The translations under genes and the position numbers were made by a program. From the NCBI GenBank assembly GCA_014379815.1, contig JACMLA010000246.1:1-5192 (forward strand): a stretch of DNA of 5,192 nucleotides, in the 5' to 3' direction. Positions 1 through 5,192 of the stretch are shown piece after piece. Within the stretch, counting starts at the first letter, position 1. The number at the start of each line of letters is the position of its first letter. Origin of the DNA: Bryobacteraceae bacterium. GTDB lineage: Bacteria > Acidobacteriota > Terriglobia > Bryobacterales > Bryobacteraceae. The notes under the pieces were generated by a model. The model searched no databases, was not told the DNA's origin, and was given only the letters and a program-made list of their open reading frames with translations.

Positions 1-23
1 CTCGGAGAACAGGCACAAAACAA

Positions 24-986
24 ATGGCATTCTGCACCAACTGCGGTAACAAAATGGGCGACGAGGCGAAGTTTTGCGCTGGATGCGGACAAGTCGCCGG
101 CGCTTTGCCGGGCACCTTCACAGGAAACGAGGCGAATCCGGGTGCAAGTACCGCATTCGGTGCAAGCGCACCCAATGCTGGCGGTGCCTCACAAAGCTAC
201 ACCAGCGCGGGATGGAACTCGGGGGCTTCCGTGCAGCCTCTGGATTACACGATCCATGGCGATAACTTGCAAGTGGCTCGGGTGCGGCTTCGGGCAGGGC
301 AGGAAGTCTACGCTGAAGCTGGCAAGATGCTGTACAAAGCCCCACAAGTGTCTTGGGAAACCCGGATGCAGGGCGATTCCATCGGCGCCAAGATCTGGGG
401 CGCGATGAAGCGCAAACTGATGGGCGAGTCACTCTTCCTCACATACTTCCGTGCGTCGACAGACGGTGAAGTGGGTTTTGCGGGCAGCTATCCGGGGCGC
501 ATTCAGCCGTTTGAACTTGCCTCTGGTCAGAGCATCATGGTGCAGCGCGACAGCTTTCTTTTCGCCCAAACTACCGTGCAACTGAATGTCGCGTTTGTGA
601 AGCGCCTCGGGTCGGGATTTTTCGGCGGCGAAGGTTTCATTCTCGAGAAGCTCACCGGACCGGGTGCTGTCTTCATCCACGCAGGCGGCGACTTCATCGA
701 GTTCAACCTGACTCCAGGAGAGACCCTGCAGGTAGACACCGGTTGTATCGTTGCCTTCGATGAATCGGTGAACTACGACATTCAGTTTGTGGGAGGCATC
801 AAGACCGCCATCTTCGGTGGCGAGGGTCTGTTTCTGGCAACTCTCACCGGTCCAGGCAGGGCAATCGTACAGAGCATGACTCTGGAAAAGATGCGGCGGG
901 AACTGGTGCCCGGCGGCATCAAGGGCGGGGGCGACGAGCGCGGGCCTCTGGGCACCTTCACCAATATCTTCAACAGCGAAGATTGA
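24..986 (+). CDS. Zinc-ribbon plus AIM24/TIGR00266 family protein
   Basis: This 320-residue protein opens with a treble-clef zinc ribbon: C4-x2-C7, ten residues, then C18-x2-C21, in the 'CTNCG...FCAGCG' style of the zinc_ribbon_2 family. A Gly/Ala/Ser-rich, low-complexity linker (about 25-70) follows. Residues about 72-290 form an all-beta AIM24-like (TIGR00266, formerly DUF124) domain, with typical segments such as 'AEAGKMLYK' (97-105) and 'SFLFAQTTVQLNV' (177-189). Inside it a Gly-rich motif occurs twice: FFGGEGF...LTGPG at 199-214 and IFGGEGL...LTGPG at 263-278. No signal peptide or TM segment is visible, so it is probably cytoplasmic. The family is widespread but its biochemical role is not established; the name comes from mitochondrial Aim24. 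The ATG at 24 is convincing because the zinc ribbon begins three residues later. The Shine-Dalgarno is weak (AGG at 11-13). Its stop TGA (984-986) lies just before the small membrane-protein gene. Confidence 0.88.
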   Translation: MAFCTNCGNKMGDEAKFCAGCGQVAGALPGTFTGNEANPGASTAFGASAPNAGGASQSYTSAGWNSGASVQPLDYTIHGDNLQVARVRLRAGQEVYAEAGKMLYKAPQVSWETRMQGDSIGAKIWGAMKRKLMGESLFLTYFRASTDGEVGFAGSYPGRIQPFELASGQSIMVQRDSFLFAQTTVQLNVAFVKRLGSGFFGGEGFILEKLTGPGAVFIHAGGDFIEFNLTPGETLQVDTGCIVAFDESVNYDIQFVGGIKTAIFGGEGLFLATLTGPGRAIVQSMTLEKMRRELVPGGIKGGGDERGPLGTFTNIFNSED

Positions 987-1030
987 GGTCTGGCATTCAA
1001 GCTCTTGCAGAGCCCGTTACGATAGTCCAT

Positions 1031-1270
1031 ATGGTTGGACGGATTCTTTTCCTGTCGGCGACGGCCTTTCTGGCATACAGGTACATTCGCAGTTCGAACA
1101 AGAAAGCGCAGCAGATGGCTTTGCAACTAGATGAGAAGCCTGGAACCGTGCAAGTACTGCCCCCCGAACCGCCCAACGCAAGTGTGATCAGTCCCGCGGC
1201 GGAAAGCGCGCGCGAACCCCGCAAATCACCTTTGATCTCGTCAGCGGCGGAAAACGATCCCGCACGCTAG
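1031..1270 (+). CDS. Small single-pass membrane protein, function unknown
   Basis: A 79-residue protein with one hydrophobic segment near the N-terminus (about residues 4-18, 'RILFLSATAFLAYRY'). A Lys/Arg-rich patch follows (R18, R21, K25, K26), and then a Pro/Ala/Ser-rich tail that looks disordered. The positive charges after the helix suggest the C-terminal tail stays in the cytoplasm, but the helix is short and the topology is uncertain. I do not recognise a family. The ATG at 1031 places the hydrophobic segment at the very N-terminus. An in-frame TTG at 983 would add 16 residues and would overlap the preceding gene's stop (TTGA), so a coupled longer form is possible. Neither start has a good Shine-Dalgarno. 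The gene sits 44 nt after the AIM24 gene and 41 nt before the UvrC-like gene, on the same strand, so it may be part of that transcript. Confidence 0.55.
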   Translation: MVGRILFLSATAFLAYRYIRSSNKKAQQMALQLDEKPGTVQVLPPEPPNASVISPAAESAREPRKSPLISSAAENDPAR

Positions 1271-1293
1271 TTCCAGCTACCGTTCGGACCTGC

Positions 1294-1320
1294 TTGCATG
1301 AACCTGGTTGCATGAGCCTG
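1294..1320 (+). repeat. 14-bp tandem duplication across a start codon
   Basis: TTGCATGAACCTG (1294-1306) and TTGCATGAGCCTG (1308-1320) match at 12 of 13 bases with a 14-bp period. The second copy contains the ATG (1312) used here as the start of the UvrC-like gene. The first copy contains an ATG (1298) in another frame, which opens a five-codon mini-ORF (MNLVA). The TGA of that mini-ORF (1313-1315) overlaps the 1312 ATG as ATGA. This is seen directly in the sequence; any regulatory role is inference. Confidence 0.75.
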
Positions 1321-2472
1321 CTCTTTAGCGGTCCGGCACAGTCCGTGATTTGCAACGAGAATCTGGACGAGGCCCTGAGCGAAGTCCCAAACCGTCCTGC
1401 GGTCTTCGCGATCTGGGCGGAGGACGGCTTGCCTTATCTGGGGCGCGCGGGTGATCTCAGACGGAGGCTCAAACGGCTCCTCCGTAAGCGGGAAGTCCCG
1501 GGTCGTTTGCTGAATCTGCGAGCAGTTGCGCAGCGTATTCTCTACTGGTGTACAGCTTCTAACCTGGAGTCGTTGCTGGTTCTGTATGAGTGCGCGCGGC
1601 TTTACTTACCCGACACTTACTCTGACTTACTTCGCCTCAAGGTCCCATGGTTTGTACGGCTGCCTCGCAGTAATCCCTTCCCGCGTCTGCAGGTAGGATC
1701 GCGTCTTACTGCTTCCGGCGCGACCTATGGTCCTTTCCGCACACGTGCCCTCGCGGATCAGTTTGAGCACGACCTGCTCGATTTGTTTCAGCTTCGAAGG
1801 TGTCCGGAAGACTTACAGCCGTCACCCGATCATCCGGGGTGCATCTACGGCGAGATGAACATGTGCTTGCGACCGTGTCAGGAAGTGGTATCCGTGGAGG
1901 AGTACGTTTCCGAAGCGCGCAGAGTAACCGAATTCCTGTACACCAGCGGGAAGAGCGCACTGACGGTTGCGGAATTCTCGCGGGACCGGCTCAGCGAGGA
2001 ACTGCAGTTTGAAGCTGCAGCTCGTGAGCACGAGAGAGCGGAACGGATACGGACGATGCTGCGGCTGCAAGACGAACTGGCGCGGGAAGTAAGTCAGTCC
2101 TGCGGGGTGGCCGTGCTGCCTTCGGCTTCAGCGCACAATGCTGTTGTGCTCTGGTTCCTCGCGGGTGGCGCATGGCAGAAGCCGCTGACCTTCACTACAG
2201 GTAATCCCGCGACAGGCTCACTCGACAGAGATCTTCGTGAGTTGATTCAATTAGCATCCTGGACCGATGTGCCCCTCAGGGAAAAGGAGGAGCATCTGGC
2301 GATACTGGGCCGCTGGTATTGGTCTAGCTGGCGCGATGGAATATGGATTCGCTGCGAGTCGCCGGATAGAATACCGTACCGGCGGTTAGTAACTGCTGTT
2401 TCAAAAGTTGTACACCAGTCGGCCGCGGTGGCGTCTGATTCGGTGAAAAAGGGGGCGACAGAAAAGCTCTGA
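1312..2472 (+). CDS. Short UvrC/Cho-like protein with degenerate GIY-YIG domain
   Basis: 386 residues from the ATG at 1312. Residues about 27-105 align with the UvrC GIY-YIG nuclease domain: 'PAVFAIW' and 'YLGRAGDLRRRL' correspond to UvrC GVY and YIGKAKxLxxR. Against the catalytic set known from Thermotoga UvrC, Y29 and R39 are kept (Y42, R52), K32 is Arg (R45), Y19 is Phe (F32), and E76 is Leu (L91), with a Glu two residues later (E93). 'YGPF' (139-142) is followed by four cysteines, C164-x12-C177-x7-C185-x3-C189, the UvrC pattern proposed to hold an iron-sulfur cluster. A UVR helical hairpin follows at about 222-254. Residues about 264-300 resemble the start of the UvrC RNase H-like domain, but the rest of it and the HhH region are absent. 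Standard UvrC is about 600 residues; E. coli Cho, the nearest architecture, is about 295. An in-frame TTG at 1294 is an alternative start; neither has a clear RBS. Confidence 0.82.
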   Translation: MSLLFSGPAQSVICNENLDEALSEVPNRPAVFAIWAEDGLPYLGRAGDLRRRLKRLLRKREVPGRLLNLRAVAQRILYWCTASNLESLLVLYECARLYLPDTYSDLLRLKVPWFVRLPRSNPFPRLQVGSRLTASGATYGPFRTRALADQFEHDLLDLFQLRRCPEDLQPSPDHPGCIYGEMNMCLRPCQEVVSVEEYVSEARRVTEFLYTSGKSALTVAEFSRDRLSEELQFEAAAREHERAERIRTMLRLQDELAREVSQSCGVAVLPSASAHNAVVLWFLAGGAWQKPLTFTTGNPATGSLDRDLRELIQLASWTDVPLREKEEHLAILGRWYWSSWRDGIWIRCESPDRIPYRRLVTAVSKVVHQSAAVASDSVKKGATEKL

Positions 2473-2801
2473 TGAAGAAATATACACTCCTGCTCGCGGC
2501 TGCTCTGGTGCTGTCAGGTTGCGGAACGGTGCGCATCAACAGGATCCTTGCCGACCCATCGCGTTATCACAACCGGAGCGTAGCCGTAGAAGGGCGCGTC
2601 ACTAGTGTCATAGGCGCGCTGAATATGGGGCTGTACGAAGTGGACGACGGAACGGGTAAGATCTTCGTGGTTTCCACCCGTGGAGTTCCAACGCGTGATG
2701 TTCGGGTCAAAGTGGACGGCACTGTCCAGCCTGGCGTGAACATTATGGGCCGGTCTCTTGGAACTTCAATACGGGAGAGCGGTCACCGCGTCAGGTACTA
2801 A
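2472..2801 (+). CDS. Small lipoprotein with OB-fold-like core
   Basis: A 109-residue protein with a clear lipoprotein signal: MKK, a hydrophobic stretch (Y4-L14), then lipobox L14-S15-G16-C17, with Cys17 as the predicted lipidated residue. Gly at +2 is not the Asp retention signal, so outer-membrane sorting is plausible in a diderm. The mature part reads 'ILADPSRYHNRSVAVEGRV' and then 'YEVDDGTGKIFVVS', ending in further beta-rich sequence with Gly turns. This is the pattern of small OB-fold proteins often annotated as 'OB-fold nucleic acid binding' or CcmE-like beta barrels. Such annotations describe a fold and do not prove nucleic acid binding, which would be odd in the envelope. The ATG at 2472 shares its A with the preceding TGA (TGATG), so translation is probably coupled to the UvrC-like gene. 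A GGGGG run (2451-2455) lies too far upstream to be a good RBS. Confidence 0.85.
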   Translation: MKKYTLLLAAALVLSGCGTVRINRILADPSRYHNRSVAVEGRVTSVIGALNMGLYEVDDGTGKIFVVSTRGVPTRDVRVKVDGTVQPGVNIMGRSLGTSIRESGHRVRY

Positions 2802-2802
2802 A

Positions 2803-3207
2803 TCAAAACGGTTCGTCCTCTTCCGCGGTTGGGGTTGACACGGGCTTGAGTGCCGCCGAGACCGAGCTTTCCAGGCTGGCCGCTGTAATTGGCTCAGGCT
2901 CAATAGGTACTCCATTCAGACCGCAGACCTCATCGACTGCGGGCGAATGCGAAGTCGTCAGAATGATTCCGGGGTTCCAGCGATCGATACCGAATTGTGT
3001 CGTTGCCGCCAGCGCGACCAGGCTTTCGCCGGCACGCAGAAACACAAACCGTTTGGTCCCCCAGTTCCGGGAAAGAAACTGGCGACCGCGGAAAATTCCC
3101 GGCCTCGTGTTGGGAAACTGCAACTGCACCGATTCCCAGTGATCGTCCGTGCAAACGATCACGACCGCATGTACCTGCAGGCGTACAGGCCGCAGAGCTG
3201 CTTTCAT
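2803..3207 (-). CDS. Conserved-looking protein of unknown function
   Basis: 134 residues, not recognised. The N-terminal half alternates hydrophobic and polar residues ('VRLQVHAVVIVCTDDHWESV', 8-27; 'TKRFVFLRAGESLVAL', 51-66), suggesting a small mostly beta domain. The C-terminus (about 100-134) is Pro/Ser/Thr/Glu-rich, ends in acidic EEDEPF and looks flexible. It has no signal peptide, TM segment or catalytic motif that I can identify. I chose the ATG at 3207 because it overlaps the stop of the glycosyltransferase gene as ATGA (3207-3204), the usual coupled-operon geometry. An in-frame ATG at 3303 would add 32 residues lying entirely inside the upstream gene and is unlikely. Its place as third gene of the MTA phosphorylase-GT9 operon is the only functional clue. 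It ends one base from the convergent lipoprotein gene. Confidence 0.72.
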   Translation of the reverse strand: MKAALRPVRLQVHAVVIVCTDDHWESVQLQFPNTRPGIFRGRQFLSRNWGTKRFVFLRAGESLVALAATTQFGIDRWNPGIILTTSHSPAVDEVCGLNGVPIEPEPITAASLESSVSAALKPVSTPTAEEDEPF

Positions 3208-4388
3208 TCGATGGACGTCCGTTCCTTCAGCATTCGGTCTATTGCTTCTTCCGTCGTGGTTTGATGGGCCACCTTCACAACTTCGCGCGGGCCCGGACCC
3301 CACGGTTTCCAGCGTTGCAACATTCTCTCCGATGGATATCCCGCGAAGATGCAGACCAGTGGAACGCCGCTTGCCGCAGCCACGTGTTGCCCGGCCGAAT
3401 CGTACCCGATGTAAAGCGCGGCTTGTGAGATCATGCTGGCAAAAGCGGCAAACGATCCGCTCCAGGTATCGATACCAGGTACAGCAGACTTCAAAGCCCG
3501 CACTCGCTCCATCTCTTCTCCCCCGCCACCTTCGTCCACGATAACGGAAAGCCCCCGCGCGAGCAGACCTCGCAGGAGATTCTCTTCGAACGAGCCAGCA
3601 ATGCGCTTTCTTTCGTTTCCGCCTACGCCCAGACTAACTGCTACCTGATGGTGCATGGGAACATAGTGCGGGTTAAGGTAAGCGCGGCCGGGACTGCGAA
3701 ACACTTCTTCAGCCCATCGTGACGTCAGTTGTGGAAGCGCATCCTCGCTGTCTGCACAATAGGCTCTGCTTTCGAAGAAATAGTATCGCTTTTCTTCACA
3801 GACAGGCACAATCCCGAGTTGGGTCAGGCGGGAGTCGGGATCGACCACAATTCCGGTATCGAAATGTAAATCCGAGCTCTTGGCAATACGCGCGACCGCG
3901 CTTCCGGTACGAGGATACGTCACCGGGATGTGTTCGATGCGGGGGTCACTGGCAAAGAGTTCGTAGTTCTTTTGCGGCGCGACGAATCGGATTCTTGCCT
4001 GAGGGAAACGGGATTTCAATGAGTCCAGAATCACACTGGTTACTGCGATATCGGCCCCTAGTGTGATACGAGAGAGTACCGTAATTGTGCGCACCCCCGA
4101 AGCCTCCATGCGACGAACCCGGCGAATGCGTTCGTAGCGGCTCAGCAGATCGGTAGCCTTCCAGTCGGGTTTCAGGAGTTCAACAACACGGGTGAAGAGT
4201 CGGGCGTACTCGTCACAGAGTGCAGGCTCGAACATGTCTCCCATGCGCTCCACAACCACCGACAGGAGTTCGCGGCCTTCGTCTTCCACCAGCGCGCGGC
4301 GGAGCAGGTAATCGGGCCACGGAGCGCGATCGAGGATACACGCGAGAAGTTCCGAGGACGCTGATTCAACGGGGAAGGTACTTGCCAA
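3204..4388 (-). CDS. Glycosyltransferase family 9 (heptosyltransferase-like) protein
   Basis: 394 residues. Residues about 100-390 have the two-domain GT-B layout of family GT9. The first Rossmann domain opens with 'ITVLSRITLGADIAVTSVIL' (102-121), matching the GT9 'RLGDVVLTTPVL' segment, so D113 is the candidate catalytic base. 'SLKSRFPQARIRFV' (123-136) continues the family pattern. In the second domain, 'VAVSLGVGGNERKRI' (249-263) matches the nucleotide-sugar-binding segment. 'YDSAGQHVAAASGVPLVCIF' (329-348) matches the GT9 'DSGxxHLAAALGxPxVxLF' motif, and 'RWKPWGPG' (359-366) follows. Characterised GT9 members transfer heptose to LPS core; the substrate here is unknown. Residues 1-98 are an extra, helical, charged N-terminal region not found in WaaC/WaaF. 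The start is a TTG at 4388, backed by GGAG (4399-4396) seven bases upstream; the first in-frame ATG would delete 49 residues. It overlaps the upstream phosphorylase gene by 23 nt. Confidence 0.83.
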   Translation of the reverse strand: MASTFPVESASSELLACILDRAPWPDYLLRRALVEDEGRELLSVVVERMGDMFEPALCDEYARLFTRVVELLKPDWKATDLLSRYERIRRVRRMEASGVRTITVLSRITLGADIAVTSVILDSLKSRFPQARIRFVAPQKNYELFASDPRIEHIPVTYPRTGSAVARIAKSSDLHFDTGIVVDPDSRLTQLGIVPVCEEKRYYFFESRAYCADSEDALPQLTSRWAEEVFRSPGRAYLNPHYVPMHHQVAVSLGVGGNERKRIAGSFEENLLRGLLARGLSVIVDEGGGGEEMERVRALKSAVPGIDTWSGSFAAFASMISQAALYIGYDSAGQHVAAASGVPLVCIFAGYPSERMLQRWKPWGPGPREVVKVAHQTTTEEAIDRMLKERTSIE

Positions 4389-5192
4389 CGAGCAGCTCCA
4401 GCCTTCTCCGCGTTTCTTCAGGCACCGCTTCCGGACTCGTGATCAGAGCGTGTTTCAGCGCAGAGCCGCACTTACAGGCCCGCGTGTCGGGCATGGATTC
4501 CACAACCGCTTTCACAACGTTTGCGGCATTCTCGGAATTCTTGGTGAGCGTCCCGATGATCTCACTTACGGTCACCGCGTCGTGATGCGGATGCCAGCAA
4601 TCGTAGTCAGTGACCATAGCGATGGTGACGTAGCAGATCTCGGCTTCCCGAGCGAGTTTGGCTTCCTGCAGATTCGTCATGCCGATAATGTCCATGCCCC
4701 ACGACCGGTACACATTGGATTCAGCCCGAGTCGAGAACGCCGGACCTTCCATGCAAAGATACGTGCCGCCGCGCTTCCCGGTGACTCCGGCCGTTGCGCA
4801 GGATTGTTCAACGAGTTGGGACAGCTCCGCGCAGACAGGGTCGGCCATACTTATGTGGGCTACGATGCCGTCTCCGAAGAAGGTAGACACGCGGCCCGCC
4901 GTCCGGTCGAAAAACTGATCGGGAATCACAAAGTGCAAAGGCTCGTGTTCTTCCTTGAGGGAGCCGACGGCGCTGAGTGAGAGAATCCGCTCGACACCGA
5001 GTGACTTGAAGCCCCAGATGTTTGCGCGGAAATTCAGCTCCGATGGCATGTAGCGGTGGCCCCGGCCGTGACGGGCCAGAAAGGCAACGTCTTTGCCACC
5101 GAGGGTTCCCACCACATAGGGATCGGAAGGCATTCCCCACGGAGTTTCTACAGTGGCTTCTTTTTGGGCTGCAAACCCGGGCATGTGATACA
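4366..5192 (-). CDS. mtnP: S-methyl-5'-thioadenosine phosphorylase, 5' partial
   Basis: Purine nucleoside phosphorylase family 2 enzyme that splits 5'-methylthioadenosine with phosphate into adenine and methylthioribose-1-phosphate, for methionine and purine salvage; cytosolic. Counting from the in-frame Met at 5184, the motifs follow human MTAP closely: 'ARHGRGHRYMPSELNFRANI' (37-56, phosphate site), 'SAVGSLKEE' (71-79), 'MEGPAFSTRAES' (145-156), 'IIGMTNLQEAKLA' (166-178) and 'TDYDCWH' (192-198). D193 and D195 match human D220/D222, the pair that selects a 6-amino purine, so adenosine-type specificity is expected. The C-terminal CKC (237-239) is common in bacterial homologues. The Met at 5184 is probably not the true start. 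The frame stays open to the window edge (TAT CAC before ATG, giving 'YHMPGF'), as expected just after the family's GGSGLY phosphate loop, so roughly 15-20 N-terminal residues lie outside. First visible gene of the minus-strand operon. Confidence 0.92.
   Translation of the reverse strand, partial: YHMPGFAAQKEATVETPWGMPSDPYVVGTLGGKDVAFLARHGRGHRYMPSELNFRANIWGFKSLGVERILSLSAVGSLKEEHEPLHFVIPDQFFDRTAGRVSTFFGDGIVAHISMADPVCAELSQLVEQSCATAGVTGKRGGTYLCMEGPAFSTRAESNVYRSWGMDIIGMTNLQEAKLAREAEICYVTIAMVTDYDCWHPHHDAVTVSEIIGTLTKNSENAANVVKAVVESMPDTRACKCGSALKHALITSPEAVPEETRRRLELLVGKYLPR
4396..4399 (-). promoter_or_regulatory. Shine-Dalgarno GGAG for the TTG-initiated GT9 gene
   Basis: On the minus strand GGAG is followed by seven bases and then TTG (4388-4386). 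It lies inside the 3' end of the phosphorylase gene. It decides the start, because no ATG or GTG occurs in frame for the next 33 codons. Spacing and sequence are close to ideal. Confidence 0.6.

Noticed and set aside
782..1126. Minus-strand open frame across the end of the AIM24 gene and the small membrane-protein gene
   Set aside because: The composition is shadow-like and there is no motif; the plus-strand reading is better supported.
1271..1311. Promoter or terminator between the small membrane-protein gene and the UvrC-like gene
   Set aside because: No convincing -35/-10 pair or hairpin with T-run is visible in these 41 bases; only the tandem repeat stands out.
3208..3303. Longer N-terminus (ATG at 3303) for the 134-residue minus-strand protein
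   Set aside because: The added 32 residues lie wholly inside the glycosyltransferase gene, whereas the ATG at 3207 gives a precise ATGA overlap with its stop.
2997..3544. Overlapping plus-strand open frames opposite the GT9 and unknown genes
   Set aside because: They are rich in Arg/Pro/Ser without motif or RBS and lie antisense to a recognisable GT9 domain.
4450..4980. 176-codon plus-strand open frame opposite the MTA phosphorylase gene
   Set aside because: The minus-strand frame is an unmistakable phosphorylase; the opposing frame shows no domain or protein-like pattern and is a GC-driven shadow.
5182..5184. ATG at 5184 as the true start of the phosphorylase
   Set aside because: The frame is open to the window edge and the residues before it (Y-H) fit the family's GGSGLY-x-MPG stretch, so the phosphate loop lies beyond the window.
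1..5192. tRNA, rRNA, CRISPR array, transposon or phage signatures
   Set aside because: I read both strands for cloverleaf ends, regularly spaced repeats, terminal inverted repeats and transposase or integrase motifs and saw none.

Overview
The window looks like an ordinary chromosomal segment from a moderately GC-rich, free-living Gram-negative-type bacterium. An N-terminal lipoprotein signal, a glycosyltransferase family 9 (LPS heptosyltransferase-like) enzyme and densely packed overlapping genes all fit a diderm. The style of the proteins (zinc-ribbon/AIM24 fusion, short UvrC-like protein, OB-fold lipoprotein, bacterial MTA phosphorylase) reminds me of Acidobacteriota, but that is an impression and the window has no marker that settles it. 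I see no phage, IS, CRISPR, tRNA or rRNA signal.

Layout. Positions 24-2801 carry four plus-strand genes: a zinc-ribbon + AIM24 (TIGR00266-type) protein; a small one-TM protein; a short UvrC/Cho-like protein; and a small lipoprotein with an OB-fold-like core. The lipoprotein start codon shares one base with the UvrC-like stop codon. Positions 2803-5192 carry three minus-strand genes, read from right to left: S-methyl-5'-thioadenosine phosphorylase (its 5' end runs off the window), a GT9-like glycosyltransferase with a long N-terminal extension, and a 134-residue protein of unknown function. These three overlap one another (23 nt, then an ATGA overlap) and are almost certainly one transcription unit. 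The two blocks converge tail to tail with a single base between their stop codons and no visible terminator hairpin.

Function. The minus-strand operon combines methionine/adenine salvage (MTA phosphorylase) with a sugar transferase; I see no biochemical link between them. The most interesting gene is the UvrC-like one. It keeps the UvrC four-cysteine pattern (the proposed Fe-S ligands), the GPF segment and the UVR helical hairpin. It has no intact C-terminal nuclease or HhH region, and several catalytic GIY-YIG positions are changed, so it may be a non-nucleolytic or altered relative of UvrC. A 14-bp tandem duplication lies across its start codon. I found no convincing multi-gene novel system; the findings are modest single-gene or junction observations.
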